Part shown: one piece after another, positions 1-9,390 of the stretch | How positions within the stretch are numbered: the first letter of the stretch is position 1 | How the letters are laid out: every line of letters starts with the position of its first letter | Source: Methanothrix thermoacetophila PT | Lineage (GTDB): Archaea; Halobacteriota; Methanosarcinia; Methanotrichales; Methanotrichaceae | NCBI RefSeq assembly: GCF_000014945.1 | Contig: NC_008553.1 | Location: 806,001-870,000 of the forward strand | DNA: 64,000 nucleotides | Direction: 5' to 3' | Position numbers and translations under genes: made by a program | The notes under the pieces: model-generated | The model's input: the letters and a program-made list of their open reading frames with translations, nothing else | Database searches by the model: none | Told to the model about the DNA's origin: nothing

Positions 1-3000
1 CTCTGATGCCTGCGATCTCGAGACCCTGATGGAGTGATTCTCTGTGCTTATGGACACACCCTCCTGTGAGTGCAGGGATCCACTGCCGTGTCCTCTCATC
101 CGGAGCTCCGCGCCGCTCTCAGCTGCGATCCCCACGATAACACAGTCGCTTGCGGAGATGTTCCCGGAGAACGCCTGGACGCAGTTGCGCAGCGTGGTGC
201 CCTCGAAGCCAGATGTGCATTCCCTGTATGTCCTGGTGAAGCCATGCCCATCAACGCTACCGGTCATGTTGAAGTACATCTCGCTTCTCGGAAGTATCCC
301 GCTTATTCTTATTACACTGCACTCCCCGGCGCGGAGACGGTCGATATGCCATAGCCCATCAGGTCCGGGTGCGGGATCTGCATTTTGGATCACAAATCTC
401 GGATCCGGGATCTCCTTCACAGTGATGTTCCTGAGATCTGTATCAGATGGGTTGCAAACCCTGATCTCATAATCTATGGTCTCGCCGCGCCTGCACTCTG
501 TGCAGGATGGCTGCTTTTCGATCGTGATCTCTTTTTTGGGAACATGAAGATATGTGGAGACCTCCGCAGATACCGGCAGGGACTCTGTGCTCTCCAGGGT
601 GAATATTGCCTTCAGCACATCACCATCAGCCCCGTCAACGAGAGCTCTGATGCTTACAGTTCTCATATCTCCAGGCATGAGCTCAGAGCTCTTCGACCAG
701 ACGATATCTTCGCTGTTCGAGATGCCTGGCATGTGGCTCGCGCTGACGATGCGCACGTTAGAGGGGAACAGAGCCCTCAGAGTGACGTTAGTCGCCTTCG
801 TAGTTCCCGTATTTCTGTAGCTGACAGTGTAAGTTACAGTTCCACCCCTCTCAACGCGCTCGGGAGATCCTGTCGCATTGATGGAGAGCTCTGGAGCGAT
901 CAGGATCGTTCTCGTGGATGCATTCTCCTCATGCCCCTCGAACCGCATTGTAAATGTGGTATCCACATCTGTTCCGTTTGCAGCCCTCCCAGCTCTTGTG
1001 ATGATTCTTATGACTCCCTCATCCCCGGGATGAAGCACCTCCGGAAGCGCACACCCTGACCAGATACTTCCATCTGGGGAGCAGGGCATCGGACTTGATG
1101 ATATAAACGCAAGGAGCGGATCATATCTCGCCTCAATAACAGCACCCCTGATCTCCCTCTCCCCGATGTTTCTGTAGTGGATCGTGTAGTTCACGAAACC
1201 GCATGCCACATCAGGCGCATCCACGCTCAGGTATGACGATCCTACGATGAACTCTGATGATGCTGATGCGCTGTAGTCGCGCCCCCCGCTCTCAGAGCTG
1301 GACCATGTGAGAGTCGACTCGGAGACGGACCGACCATCTGAGAGTGCCACGATGTCATACTCCAGCAATGCGCTCTCGCCAGGCCCAAGCCTTTTGATCC
1401 GCCAGATCAGTAACCCATCGCAGATCTCAATATCCCCCCTCTCAGGAGACGTTTTCACGCTCTCCGGCAGGATGCCGGTGTTAGAGGGGATGCTCTCCCT
1501 CAGAACCACATTCCAGGCGTCGCATCTGCTCTCCTGCGAGTGATTGATTCTCAGAGTGAGCCTCGAAGTATCGCCTCTCGCCATGCCCCTCAGAGCTGGC
1601 GTCTTAGTCAAGATCAGACCTGGCTCGGCGATCTCCACCGGTCCTGTCGCCACTGAGATGGATTTCTTATCACTATTTGAGAGATAGTTCAGCTCCAGGA
1701 CCGCCCCGGGCGCATAATCATCGACGATCGTATTCAGGGAGAGATCAATATGCATCGCCTGTACATCTCCAAGGTACCAGCAAATCCGGCCCTCGTGGAT
1801 GAGCTCCTTCAGCGGATTGAAATTCATCCGGATGCCTGATACATTGTATCTCAATCCCTGAAGGCTCAGGTTCATCCATGCATCTCTTAGAGGAGGCAGC
1901 TCACCATAAAAGCGAATCGCGAGCTCCTCTCCGAAGCTCCTCCTCACAGGCCCCTCCGGTTCGCATCTCATGCTCAGATCCGCTACGGCGACGTAAGCCT
2001 CTGCGGTTCTGTTATAGCAGTCGAGATCGTTCCAGTGCCCTGATCTCTCGTTTGGGTCATCTCTCTCCCTGCTCGACCAGCAGAGCCTCGCAACCCCTCC
2101 TATGCTGCCTGTGGTGTTCACAAGAATCGTATACGTGATGGTAACGGACTCACCTCTATCTAGCCTCTGAAGGGACCATACAAGATCGCGGCCTGCCTGC
2201 TCGAAGCCCATTGGCCGGCTCGCGTTGATCTCCATGAGCCTTGCGCCTTCTGGGATGCTGTCCACCAGCAGGAGATCATACGCATCCGATCTGCTCGTGC
2301 CGTCATGATGGAAAGAGAGCGTGAACGTCACCTCATCACCCACAATCGCATATAGTGGGGCGTTTTTCTCCAGGGCGAGCGATGGCTCCACGACCTCTAT
2401 GCTCCCCGCCTTGCTGTCGGTTCTCTGTCTGGAAGAGCCGTCGTCACTCTTCCACAATATCCTGGCCGCTCCCGGGATCAGGAACACACCGTCCCTGTTC
2501 TCCCTGATGTTTGCGACAATCACGCGGTACCAGATGTCCATATCGGTATCATCCGTGTTGTTCAGGTCGCCAAAGTAGAGAACAAGCGTGTTGCTATCAG
2601 GAGCCGGTGGTTGGATATCATTCGGATTGAAGCTGCTGATCATCAGGCTCGATGGATTGTAGGTTGTACCAGATGGCAGGATATCCGTGATGATCACCTC
2701 CCTGAGAATGGCCCGCGGAAGGTTCAGGTGGATCTTGTACGTCACAGAATCCCCGATCGCACAGCTCTTGTTCGTATTGGGCGTCTTGGATATGCTTACA
2801 TCTCCCGATACCGTGAGCTTCACAGATGCGGTTTCATCATAATTATTGGGGCTCGATCCACCACCCCACCGCTCACCGGGATCCTCCCCCGGCAGGCTCG
2901 TCCACGTCACAGAAGCTCCAATGGTCAACCTCTCCCCGGATACCACTGTGTTTCTGACCCTGAGAACCAGTTTCAATGTCTCAGCAGCCCCTCTGGGAAT

Positions 3001-3816
3001 CCTGGTATAGGTGGATGCTATGCTTCCCCTGTCAGCCACATGATCTGATTCCACGCTCAGCACCTCAAGCCCATCAGCAATCGTCACAGTCAGATTGACA
3101 TCATAGGCATCACTTGATCCTCTGTTGCTCAGGGTCACGACCTGCTCCACAATATCCCCTGCCTCCACCTTAGTTATGTTCGAGCTGACAGTGATCACTA
3201 TGTCAGGCTCTGTGATGGTGATCGATGTGGTGGCATTCGCAGTACGCAGCGCCCCATAAAAGTCCCTCCACGTGGCCTCAACTCTGTTCGAGAGGACTTC
3301 ACCATCTTGATTTGTGAGCGTGTTCCGAACAACAGCATAGATTCGTAAGACGATCTCCGTCCGCCCCGCATCCCCAATGCTCCATAGCAGAGTATTGCCC
3401 TCTGGGCATGCCGGTGCAGGAAGATCACCCTCCCATTTGAGGTAATCGAGACCTGACGGGAGTGTATTTTTGATCTGCAGCTCGTGAACATCTTCACTGA
3501 GCTCAAGCCTCACAGTGAAGACGACCACATCGCCTATTGTTCTATTCGAATCCGGCTCCACAGTGATCGTCAGCTCAGCGTCGTTTCCCAGCGGTTCGTA
3601 TAAATCCCGAGGTATACCGTCAACTGTATAAACTGATGAAGTATTCCCGGACGGTGATCCTGAAGATGCATGCGACGTGATACAGATACATGCGGCTACG
3701 ATGATAATAATTATAGGAATAGCCTTAAACCACGCATGAAGATACGAACAAAAACTATAGAAAAATAATTTTTTAAATGGTGTATTATTTTCAGATACGC
3801 TTATGTACATGCACAT
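1..3816 (-). CDS. Giant secreted DUF11/CARDB-type repeat protein, N-terminal part (runs off left edge)
   Basis: I translated this frame by hand at several points (3816-3400, about 1080-930 and 60-1) and found it open at each, including up to base 1, so at least 1272 codons are present and the C-terminus is missing. The start is the ATG at 3816, with GGAGG four bases upstream; a second in-frame ATG lies at 3810. The N-terminus is basic followed by a hydrophobic run (IPIIIIIVAACICIT), a signal peptide. The rest is a series of beta-rich repeats such as 'GDVVVFTVRLELS' and 'GGTVTYTVSYRNTGTT', typical of DUF11/CARDB domains in archaeal surface proteins. Likely an envelope or adhesion protein; the exact role is unknown. 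The long plus-strand frames across this region are shadows of it. Confidence 0.88.
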   Translation of the reverse strand, partial: MCMYISVSENNTPFKKLFFYSFCSYLHAWFKAIPIIIIIVAACICITSHASSGSPSGNTSSVYTVDGIPRDLYEPLGNDAELTITVEPDSNRTIGDVVVFTVRLELSEDVHELQIKNTLPSGLDYLKWEGDLPAPACPEGNTLLWSIGDAGRTEIVLRIYAVVRNTLTNQDGEVLSNRVEATWRDFYGALRTANATTSITITEPDIVITVSSNITKVEAGDIVEQVVTLSNRGSSDAYDVNLTVTIADGLEVLSVESDHVADRGSIASTYTRIPRGAAETLKLVLRVRNTVVSGERLTIGASVTWTSLPGEDPGERWGGGSSPNNYDETASVKLTVSGDVSISKTPNTNKSCAIGDSVTYKIHLNLPRAILREVIITDILPSGTTYNPSSLMISSFNPNDIQPPAPDSNTLVLYFGDLNNTDDTDMDIWYRVIVANIRENRDGVFLIPGAARILWKSDDGSSRQRTDSKAGSIEVVEPSLALEKNAPLYAIVGDEVTFTLSFHHDGTSRSDAYDLLLVDSIPEGARLMEINASRPMGFEQAGRDLVWSLQRLDRGESVTITYTILVNTTGSIGGVARLCWSSRERDDPNERSGHWNDLDCYNRTAEAYVAVADLSMRCEPEGPVRRSFGEELAIRFYGELPPLRDAWMNLSLQGLRYNVSGIRMNFNPLKELIHEGRICWYLGDVQAMHIDLSLNTIVDDYAPGAVLELNYLSNSDKKSISVATGPVEIAEPGLILTKTPALRGMARGDTSRLTLRINHSQESRCDAWNVVLRESIPSNTGILPESVKTSPERGDIEICDGLLIWRIKRLGPGESALLEYDIVALSDGRSVSESTLTWSSSESGGRDYSASASSEFIVGSSYLSVDAPDVACGFVNYTIHYRNIGEREIRGAVIEARYDPLLAFISSSPMPCSPDGSIWSGCALPEVLHPGDEGVIRIITRAGRAANGTDVDTTFTMRFEGHEENASTRTILIAPELSINATGSPERVERGGTVTYTVSYRNTGTTKATNVTLRALFPSNVRIVSASHMPGISNSEDIVWSKSSELMPGDMRTVSIRALVDGADGDVLKAIFTLESTESLPVSAEVSTYLHVPKKEITIEKQPSCTECRRGETIDYEIRVCNPSDTDLRNITVKEIPDPRFVIQNADPAPGPDGLWHIDRLRAGECSVIRISGILPRSEMYFNMTGSVDGHGFTRTYRECTSGFEGTTLRNCVQAFSGNISASDCVIVGIAAESGAELRMRGHGSGSLHSQEGVSISTENHSIRVSRSQASE

Positions 3817-3856
3817 GCTGCCTCCACACATCCTAGTTTGCATGATCTGCCGTAAT

Positions 3857-3890
3857 CCAGACAGATTATCGTTTTTAGATAATTATATCG
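3857..3890 (-). promoter_or_regulatory. Promoter of the DUF11 repeat protein with inverted repeat
   Basis: Read on the minus strand there is an AT-rich TATA-like box (GATATAATTATC) about 65 bases before the ATG. It overlaps a perfect 6-bp inverted repeat, ATTATC-N7-GATAAT (3865-3883). A regulator site is possible; this is inferred from position only. Confidence 0.4.
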
Positions 3891-4274
3891 CACAGCCAGT
3901 ATGAAATTGAACTCTGTGCAGAGAGAACTGGCGTTGTCCGGGATTTAATCCTTTCCGAACTCTGTAAACATCAACAGATAATTTTTATAATGTTATCTGA
4001 CAAACAATGCTCTGTTCGCAGAAGATTGCCATGGCCGATGGACATAAAGAATCCGCACCTCAAGTGAACATATTTCCGGCCATCATCTCCGGATGATCGC
4101 CAGATGTCGATCTCTTGCACAGCTCCATGTGTCATCATGTGAACTGCATAGGGTGGGCTGTTCGCGAGGCAGTTTTCACGTTTTGACACGTCCAGCTGAT
4201 CAGATGGATTTTGAGATTGCTTTCTAACTATCTAAAGTCGAATGCCATCGATTTTGCCGAATCAGAATTGGTAC
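3891..4274. other. Intergenic stretch without a recognisable gene
   Basis: It holds one AT-rich hairpin, CAGATAA-N11-TTATCTG at 3975-3999. A 72-codon minus-strand frame (3971-4189) has no family resemblance, no ribosome binding site and an unnatural composition, so I do not call it a gene. Confidence 0.5.
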
Positions 4275-4345
4275 GCTCCAGCTCGAGATCGATCTTACGG
4301 ACTGCGATTCTATAGATCTCGTCAGAACATACAGTCTGATGAAGC
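4275..4345 (+). pseudogene. Fossil fragment duplicated from the downstream marker-9 gene
   Basis: About 70 bases here match 4647-4716 inside the methanogenesis-marker-9 gene at roughly three quarters identity. Translated, the fragment reads LEIDLTDCDSIDLVRTYSLM against LEMDLSDRDSIDLIRTCGML in the real gene. The frame closes at a TGA shortly after (about 4405). No start codon or ribosome site goes with it. Confidence 0.65.
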
Positions 4346-4425
4346 TGATACCGGATTCTCAGACCTCATCCAAGACGCCAGGCCCATCGAAAGACTGATA
4401 TCCCTGGTCATATTCGAGGATATCG

Positions 4426-5379
4426 ATGCTGAAAATAGGCTATGCATCTCTGAGAAGCCCAGTGGCCATGATATGTCACGGAGCCACATGCCCGCCAGGT
4501 GTGGGACTTGCAGTTCTTGAGGACATAGAGGAAAGAGGCGATATCGAGGCGCTTGTCGGAGATGCAGGTGTACCTTCGGTGCTGTCATTCAGATCAACAT
4601 CTCCTGAGAGGCTCCTGGAGGCTTCGAGGATCGCGGCCAGGATGCAGGCAATCCTCGAGATGGATCTCTCTGATAGGGATTCCATAGATCTCATCAGAAC
4701 ATGCGGCATGCTGAAGCTGATTAAATCCGCTGGAGCTGCAACCTCGCTGCGCGTCAACCCAGAAGCCGTGAGCCCGAAATCGATGCCGGGTGCGATTAGG
4801 AGCCTGACGTCTGCAGGGCTTGATGCAATTCACATCGACCTGAGAGGATATGATGGATCCGCAACATCGGTTCTGAGGAGCATATCGGATATCAGAGGCC
4901 CTTGGATAATTGCTCTCTCTGATGTGAAATCATTCGAGGACGCTAAGCGCTTGCTTTCCATGGGCGCTGATGTGATCTCACTCAAAGAACCAGCAGACGA
5001 GGAGTTTGCAAGATGGCTATCCTCTGCCCTGAGAAAACTTGAGGATATCACGGGATGGTACAACGCTCCGAAGCACATATGCGCAGGTGGCGACCTTCGA
5101 GGACTTGCGTTCTGCTGTCCTCCGGTCAAGCCGTGCCCCGTCCACGGCGCCCTTAAAAGGCTCGGAATAACACCAGAGGAGTTCGTGAAGCGAAAGCTGG
5201 AGCTCGCAAGGGGAACCCCCCTTGAAAAGGGCGATGGGACATGCTTCGGCAGCCTGATATGGTGCTGCAAGATAACAAAACCATGTTACCTCAGAGATGC
5301 AGCGCTTAGAAGAGCAGGTCTTACGCCAAAGGAGTACATGGTCCTGAAGAGAAAGGTCGCAGAGGGGTTGCTGCGGTAA
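4426..5379 (+). CDS. Methanogenesis marker protein 9 (TIM-barrel N-domain plus Cys-rich C-domain)
   Basis: 317 residues. The C-terminal third carries two copies of the signature of methanogenesis marker domain 9: FCCPPVKPC near residue 228 and WCCKITKPC near residue 278, each followed by a similar helix (LGITPEEF... and AGLTPKEY...). This Cys-rich domain is known as essentially restricted to methanogenic archaea; its function is unknown. The N-terminal part ('LEMDLSDRDSIDLIRT', 'GLDAIHIDLRGYDG', 'GADVISLKEP') looks like a TIM-barrel related to dihydrouridine synthase/dihydroorotate dehydrogenase folds. The eight cysteines suggest metal or Fe-S binding (inference). The start ATG follows GAGG by about six bases. 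The next gene begins 42 bases downstream on the same strand. Confidence 0.88.
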   Translation: MLKIGYASLRSPVAMICHGATCPPGVGLAVLEDIEERGDIEALVGDAGVPSVLSFRSTSPERLLEASRIAARMQAILEMDLSDRDSIDLIRTCGMLKLIKSAGAATSLRVNPEAVSPKSMPGAIRSLTSAGLDAIHIDLRGYDGSATSVLRSISDIRGPWIIALSDVKSFEDAKRLLSMGADVISLKEPADEEFARWLSSALRKLEDITGWYNAPKHICAGGDLRGLAFCCPPVKPCPVHGALKRLGITPEEFVKRKLELARGTPLEKGDGTCFGSLIWCCKITKPCYLRDAALRRAGLTPKEYMVLKRKVAEGLLR

Positions 5380-5421
5380 TGCAGCGCTGGCTGCAATTCT
5401 CTTCAGTTAAATCCTGCTGCG

Positions 5422-6288
5422 ATGAAAGCTGAAATTGATATAACGGATCCGGACAGGATCGCCCAGATGGCCCAGATGGCCATGCTGCTGGAGCTCTCCT
5501 CAAGCCCCAAGCCAGGGAATGTGGACAGGTGTCATGATTATGAGGACATGAGCTTCAGCCATTTCGTCGCGAGCGCCGTGTTGTCCTACCCTTCGTTCAG
5601 GAGGGCTGCATCTGGCGCATCGAATATGGGCAGGCTAATTCTGGACACGGTCTCCACATGGCGGGAGTGGGGGCTGAGGGGCAACACACATTTCGGGGAG
5701 ATTGCCCTGCTAATACCGCTCGCCTCAGCGGCATCCAGGCCCGGCCCGCTCCGATCAGAGATCTATAGGGTGCTGGAATCGACCACCGTGGAGGATTCGA
5801 TCTGTTTTTACAGAGCGTTTGAGCTCGCGGGTGCCAGGGCGGCTGATGTGAAGGAGATGAGCCTGAAGGATCCGAAAGCCCTTGAGGAGATCGAGGCGAG
5901 GAGCATGCGGCTGATAGATCTGATGCGCATCTCCCAGGGGCACGATCTGATTGCGAGAGAGTGGGCCACCGGATTCTCGAGGAGCTTCGAGCTCGCAGAT
6001 GCCCTGTGTGAGATGGTTCCACGACACGGGCTGAACAGAGGTGTTGTTATCACGTACCTGACCGCGCTATCTGGAGAGCCGGACAGCCTTGTGGCCTCCA
6101 AATTTGGAATCGATGTCGCCCTTGAGGTCTCCAGGATGGCAAGCGTGGCCCTCAGATCTCATGATGTGATCTCGAGCGCCATGGAGATGGACAGGGCGCT
6201 GATCTCGAGAGACATCAACCCTGGCTCCACAGCAGACCTGATAGCATCATCTTTATTCATCGCGCTGATGAGGGGCCTGAGGTTCTGA
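5422..6288 (+). CDS. CitG/MdcB-family triphosphoribosyl-dephospho-CoA synthase-like protein
   Basis: 288 residues, the full length of the family. The hallmark N-terminal stretch LELSSSPKPGNVDRCHDYED (near residue 24) matches the CitG substrate-binding motif. Later blocks 'LRGNTHFGEIALLIPLA' and 'LIASSLFIALMRGL' also fit. Bacterial CitG makes the triphosphoribosyl-dephospho-CoA precursor of the citrate lyase prosthetic group, but no citrate or malonate lyase gene is in this window, so the substrate here is probably different. The DUF447 gene starts 12 bases after the stop, so the two are almost certainly cotranscribed. From memory, this pair also occurs near tetrahydromethanopterin-linked C1 genes in other organisms, which hints at coenzyme synthesis; I could not check this. 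Confidence 0.85.
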   Translation: MKAEIDITDPDRIAQMAQMAMLLELSSSPKPGNVDRCHDYEDMSFSHFVASAVLSYPSFRRAASGASNMGRLILDTVSTWREWGLRGNTHFGEIALLIPLASAASRPGPLRSEIYRVLESTTVEDSICFYRAFELAGARAADVKEMSLKDPKALEEIEARSMRLIDLMRISQGHDLIAREWATGFSRSFELADALCEMVPRHGLNRGVVITYLTALSGEPDSLVASKFGIDVALEVSRMASVALRSHDVISSAMEMDRALISRDINPGSTADLIASSLFIALMRGLRF

Positions 6289-6300
6289 GGAGATATAAAA

Positions 6301-6882
6301 ATGAATGTAGATGGTATTCTTGACGAACTTGGCATACTTCCAGGCATAAACGAGGTTATAGTCACAACCGAGCGTGATGGTGTGCCGAATGCAGCACCCA
6401 TTGGGATAATAAGAGATGAAAATGTGACAGTCCGTCTCTTTCTCGGGACCCACACATACGAGAATGTCCTCGCCACTGGCCAGCTCGTGGCAAACGTCAC
6501 TCACGATCCTATGATATTCGTCGAGGCTGCGATGTCTGATCTCGGAGAAGAATGCTTTCTCAGGAGGGATGGTGTTTTAACTTTAAAGGATGCCGAGTCC
6601 TGGGCGCTTTTCCGGTGCAGTCCATACAGAACAGACATAATCATGCCAGAACTCGAGTTTGTCAGAGGTGAGGTCATCAGAAGGGAGTTCCGGGCCATCA
6701 ACCGCGGTGTATCATGCGTGATCGAGGCCGCAATCGCAGCCACAAGGTACAACGCGCTCCGGGTCGATTCCTACCTCGAGGAGATAAGAAGGCTCAAGAG
6801 AATAGTGCAGAGATGTGGGGGTCCAAGAGAGATCGCGGCCATGAAGCGGCTCGAGGAGCATCTGGCCGCCTCTTTTCCCTGA
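6301..6882 (+). CDS. DUF447 family flavin-reductase-like protein
   Basis: 193 residues. The N-terminal half 'GINEVIVTTERDGVPNAAPI' followed by 'VRLFLGTHTYENVLATGQLV' is the split-barrel FMN-binding pattern of DUF447/flavin-reductase-like proteins. The C-terminal part is helical and basic (DSYLEEIRRLKRIVQRCG). It lies 12 bases behind the CitG-like gene with GAGGAGAT just before the ATG, indicating an operon. The reaction is unknown; binding of FMN is inferred from the fold. No membrane segment. Confidence 0.82.
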   Translation: MNVDGILDELGILPGINEVIVTTERDGVPNAAPIGIIRDENVTVRLFLGTHTYENVLATGQLVANVTHDPMIFVEAAMSDLGEECFLRRDGVLTLKDAESWALFRCSPYRTDIIMPELEFVRGEVIRREFRAINRGVSCVIEAAIAATRYNALRVDSYLEEIRRLKRIVQRCGGPREIAAMKRLEEHLAASFP

Positions 6883-6970
6883 GTAGGACGCCCCTCCAGC
6901 CCCTCCCAGACGCGTCGAAGATCCGAGAAATTTTGCCCATCCAATTGATTTAACATGCGGCAGACACATG

Positions 6971-7061
6971 GGACGTGTCCAAATAAGGATCAGGTGCTTT
7001 TCCGACCTGCAGAAGCGGTAAGGTCCAGATTTCTGGCCTCAGCTCTTATCTGGACGCCTCC
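6971..7061. mobile_element. MITE-like element A, copy 1
   Basis: About 90 bp bounded by imperfect terminal inverted repeats (left GGACGTGTCCAAATAAG, right CTTATCTGGACGCCTCC). It is flanked by a perfect 8-bp direct repeat GACACATG (6963-6970 and 7062-7069), a target duplication. No coding capacity. The interior resembles the copies at 21122 and about 20320. Confidence 0.85.
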
Positions 7062-7114
7062 GACACATGATTTGGATAACGCCTGTGACCGCACAAATGG
7101 TCACCCTTAAGAGA

Positions 7115-7208
7115 GTATTCCTATAAACCCTTATTTTTACAATGGCAGATTCTCGCTGAATCGTATTTGGCTCACATTTGCCTCAAAACCAGAGGTTTTT
7201 AGGAATAC
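7115..7208. repeat. Imperfect inverted-repeat element G, copy 1
   Basis: The ends GTATTCCTATAAACC (7115-7129) and GGTTTTTAGGAATAC (7194-7208) pair at 14 of 15 positions across a 94-bp span. A similar pair (ATTCCTAAAAACC) bounds the element at 57619-57717. No clear target duplication. Together with element A it fills the gap between the DUF447 gene and the thermosome gene. Confidence 0.4.
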
Positions 7209-7295
7209 CCCAGAGCATGTTTTACATACCAAGAATCCCAAAAGGCTCAGTTCAACCAGATCTCCTAGGATTGAGCAAAAATAGAATGGAGGAGT

Positions 7296-8927
7296 TCAGT
7301 CGAAGTCCTCGCCCATTCCGCTGGGCTCCTTCTCCTTGCCCTCCTTGCCAGCGCCGGTCGACTTGGAGGCGATCACATCGTCGATCCTGAGTATCATCAC
7401 AGCAGCCTCTGCGGCTGAGTTGATCGCCTGTGTCTTGACCCTAAGAGGCTCAACGACGCCGCGCTCGAGCATGTCAACTGCCTCACCTGTCTCCATGTCG
7501 AGACCAGCAGCCTTCATGCCCTTCTCGTGCTTGCTTCTCAGGGCGACGAGCGTGTCGATCTGGTCGAGACCGGCGTTCTCAGCGAGCGTCTTCGGGATGA
7601 TTTCCATGGCCTCGGCGAACGCCTCTATGGCAAGCTGCTCCCTTCCGCCGACCGTTGCGGCGTACTCCCTGAGCCTGAGAGCGAGCTCGACCTCGGGCGC
7701 TCCACCACCGGGCACGAGCATCCCATCCTCAACGACAACGCCCACGACGCGGAGAGCATCCTCCATGGCCCTGTTGAGCTCATCGACTACATGCTCGGTG
7801 CCGCCGCGGAGGATGATGGACACGGACTTCGGGTTCTCGCACTCCTCTACGAAGGTCATGTCATCTCCGGCGATCTTCCTCTCCTCTACAAGCCCTGCCT
7901 TTCCGAGATCGTTTGGCGTGAGCTCGTGCAGGCTTGTCACGATCCTGGCACCGGTCGCGCGGGCCAGCTTCTCCATATCGCTCTTCTTCACCCTGCGGAG
8001 AGTGTAGATGCCAGCCTTCGCCAGGAAGTGCTGCGCCAGATCATCTATGCCCTTCTGGCAGAAGACCACATTTGCCCCTGTGGAGACGATCTTGTTGACC
8101 ATCTCCTTGAGCATCGCCTCCTCCTGATCCAGGAAGGCCTGGAGCTGATCAGGCGAGGTGATCTCGATCTTCGCGTCGACCTCGGTCTTCTCGATCTCGA
8201 TCGGCGCGTTGAGCAGCGCGATCTTGGCGTTCTTCACCTTCTTCGGCATGTTCGGATGCAGGCGCTCCTTATCGATCACCATGCCATGGATCAGCTGGGA
8301 GTCGGTGATGCTGCCGCCAACCTTCTTCTCCACGGTGATGTTGTCGATGTCCACGGAGCCGTCCTCATCGACGATCGCCTTCACAGCCTTGACCGCAAGC
8401 TCCGCGAGCTCTCCCCTAGCGTTGCCGCTGCCCTTGCCGGTCATCGCTGTGATCGCGATCTTCTTCAGGAGCTCTTCATCGTCAGGCGATACCTTCACCG
8501 CGAGATCCTTCAAGATCTCTATGGCCTTCGTCGCAGCGTCCCTGTAGCCGGTGGCTATGACGGTCGGGTGGATCTCCTGCTCGAGAAGCAGCTCGGCCTG
8601 CTTCAGAAGCTCGCCAGCCAGGACAACAGCAGTTGTGGTGCCGTCGCCTACCTCCTCATCCTGAGTCTTGGCGATCTCCACCATCATCTTGGCGGCTGGA
8701 TGCTCGATATCCATCTCCTTGAGAATCGTAACGCCATCGTTTGTTATGACCACATCTCCAAGGGTATCGACCAGCATCTTGTCCATGCCCTTGGGCCCCA
8801 GCGTGGTTCTGACGGCGCTGGCCACTGCCTTGGCCGCCATTATGTTCGACCTCTGCGCTTCCCGGCCAGCAGTCCGCTGGCTTCCCTCTTTGAGTATCAG
8901 TACAGGTGTTCCACCTAGTCCAGCCAT
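7296..8927 (-). CDS. thsA: Thermosome subunit (group II chaperonin)
   Basis: 543 residues, the normal size. It forms the two-ring ATP-driven protein-folding chamber in the cytoplasm. Diagnostic segments: '[14 protein letters not shown]' near residue 42, the ATPase motif [15 protein letters not shown] near residue 93, '[16 protein letters not shown]' near residue 405, and '[15 protein letters not shown]'. The C-terminal tail is charged and ends GMGEDFD in place of a long GGM repeat. The ribosome site GGAGAGGTG lies six bases before the ATG. The gene stands alone. Its promoter shares a 16-bp motif with the hsp20 promoter, so heat-shock control is likely. Confidence 0.97.
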   Translation of the reverse strand: MAGLGGTPVLILKEGSQRTAGREAQRSNIMAAKAVASAVRTTLGPKGMDKMLVDTLGDVVITNDGVTILKEMDIEHPAAKMMVEIAKTQDEEVGDGTTTAVVLAGELLKQAELLLEQEIHPTVIATGYRDAATKAIEILKDLAVKVSPDDEELLKKIAITAMTGKGSGNARGELAELAVKAVKAIVDEDGSVDIDNITVEKKVGGSITDSQLIHGMVIDKERLHPNMPKKVKNAKIALLNAPIEIEKTEVDAKIEITSPDQLQAFLDQEEAMLKEMVNKIVSTGANVVFCQKGIDDLAQHFLAKAGIYTLRRVKKSDMEKLARATGARIVTSLHELTPNDLGKAGLVEERKIAGDDMTFVEECENPKSVSIILRGGTEHVVDELNRAMEDALRVVGVVVEDGMLVPGGGAPEVELALRLREYAATVGGREQLAIEAFAEAMEIIPKTLAENAGLDQIDTLVALRSKHEKGMKAAGLDMETGEAVDMLERGVVEPLRVKTQAINSAAEAAVMILRIDDVIASKSTGAGKEGKEKEPSGMGEDFD

Positions 8928-8960
8928 TCCGACACCTCTCCTTACAGCGGGGATAGAAGT

Positions 8961-8981
8961 GTTTTGAAGTTCTATATAAAG
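8961..8981 (-). promoter_or_regulatory. Thermosome promoter: TATA box and shared heat-shock motif
   Basis: On the minus strand the TATA box CTTTATATAG runs directly into TATAGAACTTCAAAAC. The same 16 bases, with one change (T for A at position 6), overlap the TATA box of the hsp20 gene at 58435-58450. The position, from TATA toward the start site, suits a repressor operator. Confidence 0.65.
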
Positions 8982-8995
8982 ATTTCGTAGGGTCT

Positions 8996-9111
8996 GCTGT
9001 GTTGAATAATTTGAAGCCTTGTGGCCAATAGCTATCGATTCTTACTAAAGTCTCATGTTATATGAATTAGCTCTCTTCTATTGGATCTCCAAACATTATT
9101 CAACACGGCAG
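8996..9111. mobile_element. MITE-like element C, copy 1
   Basis: 116 bp with terminal inverted repeats GCTGTGTTGAATAAT and ATTATTCAACACGGC plus an extra AG on the right. Flanked by a perfect 8-bp direct repeat TAGGGTCT (8988-8995 and 9112-9119). The second copy (20996-21107) lies in the opposite orientation. No open frame. Confidence 0.85.
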
Positions 9112-9122
9112 TAGGGTCTGCT

Positions 9123-9212
9123 GGACGTGTCCGAATAAGGATAGAGCGCTTATGACAAACAAGAGCGGTATGGCTCATATTTCTGGCTCCAACCTCTTAT
9201 TCGGACACGTCC
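9123..9212. mobile_element. MITE-like element A, copy 2
   Basis: 90 bp with near-perfect terminal repeats GGACGTGTCCGAATAAG / CTTATTCGGACACGTCC. Almost identical in its interior to the copy at 18899-18988. The flanks carry a 6-bp direct repeat TCTGCT rather than a clear 8-bp one. It sits 11 bases from element C, and together they interrupt one ancestral sequence. The rest of this gap (9213-9390) shows nothing I can name. Confidence 0.82.
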
Positions 9213-9390
9213 TCTGCTGTGTTCGGATTTGAGGGAAAATAAACAGAGAGCCGATTCGTGTAAGATCGGTCAGCCTGAATAATGATCCCCAAAGCCTGTT
9301 GGACATGCCGATGGCGATGCGCGAGCATGCTACGTCAGCCTTGATCGCACAGGCAAACATTTTTCTCAGATCTCCGCATCAGAGCAAGAG

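Noticed and set aside
385-1059. Plus-strand frame of 224 codons at the left edge
   Set aside because: Lies opposite the open, repeat-bearing frame of the DUF11 protein.
3971-4189. 72-codon minus-strand frame
   Set aside because: No ribosome site, no family, unnatural composition.
7527-8918. Long plus-strand frame (463 codons) opposite the thermosome gene
   Set aside because: Mirror of strong codon bias in thsA; no family resemblance.
9175-9360. 61-codon minus-strand frame overlapping element A
   Set aside because: Its end lies inside the mobile element; no conserved features.
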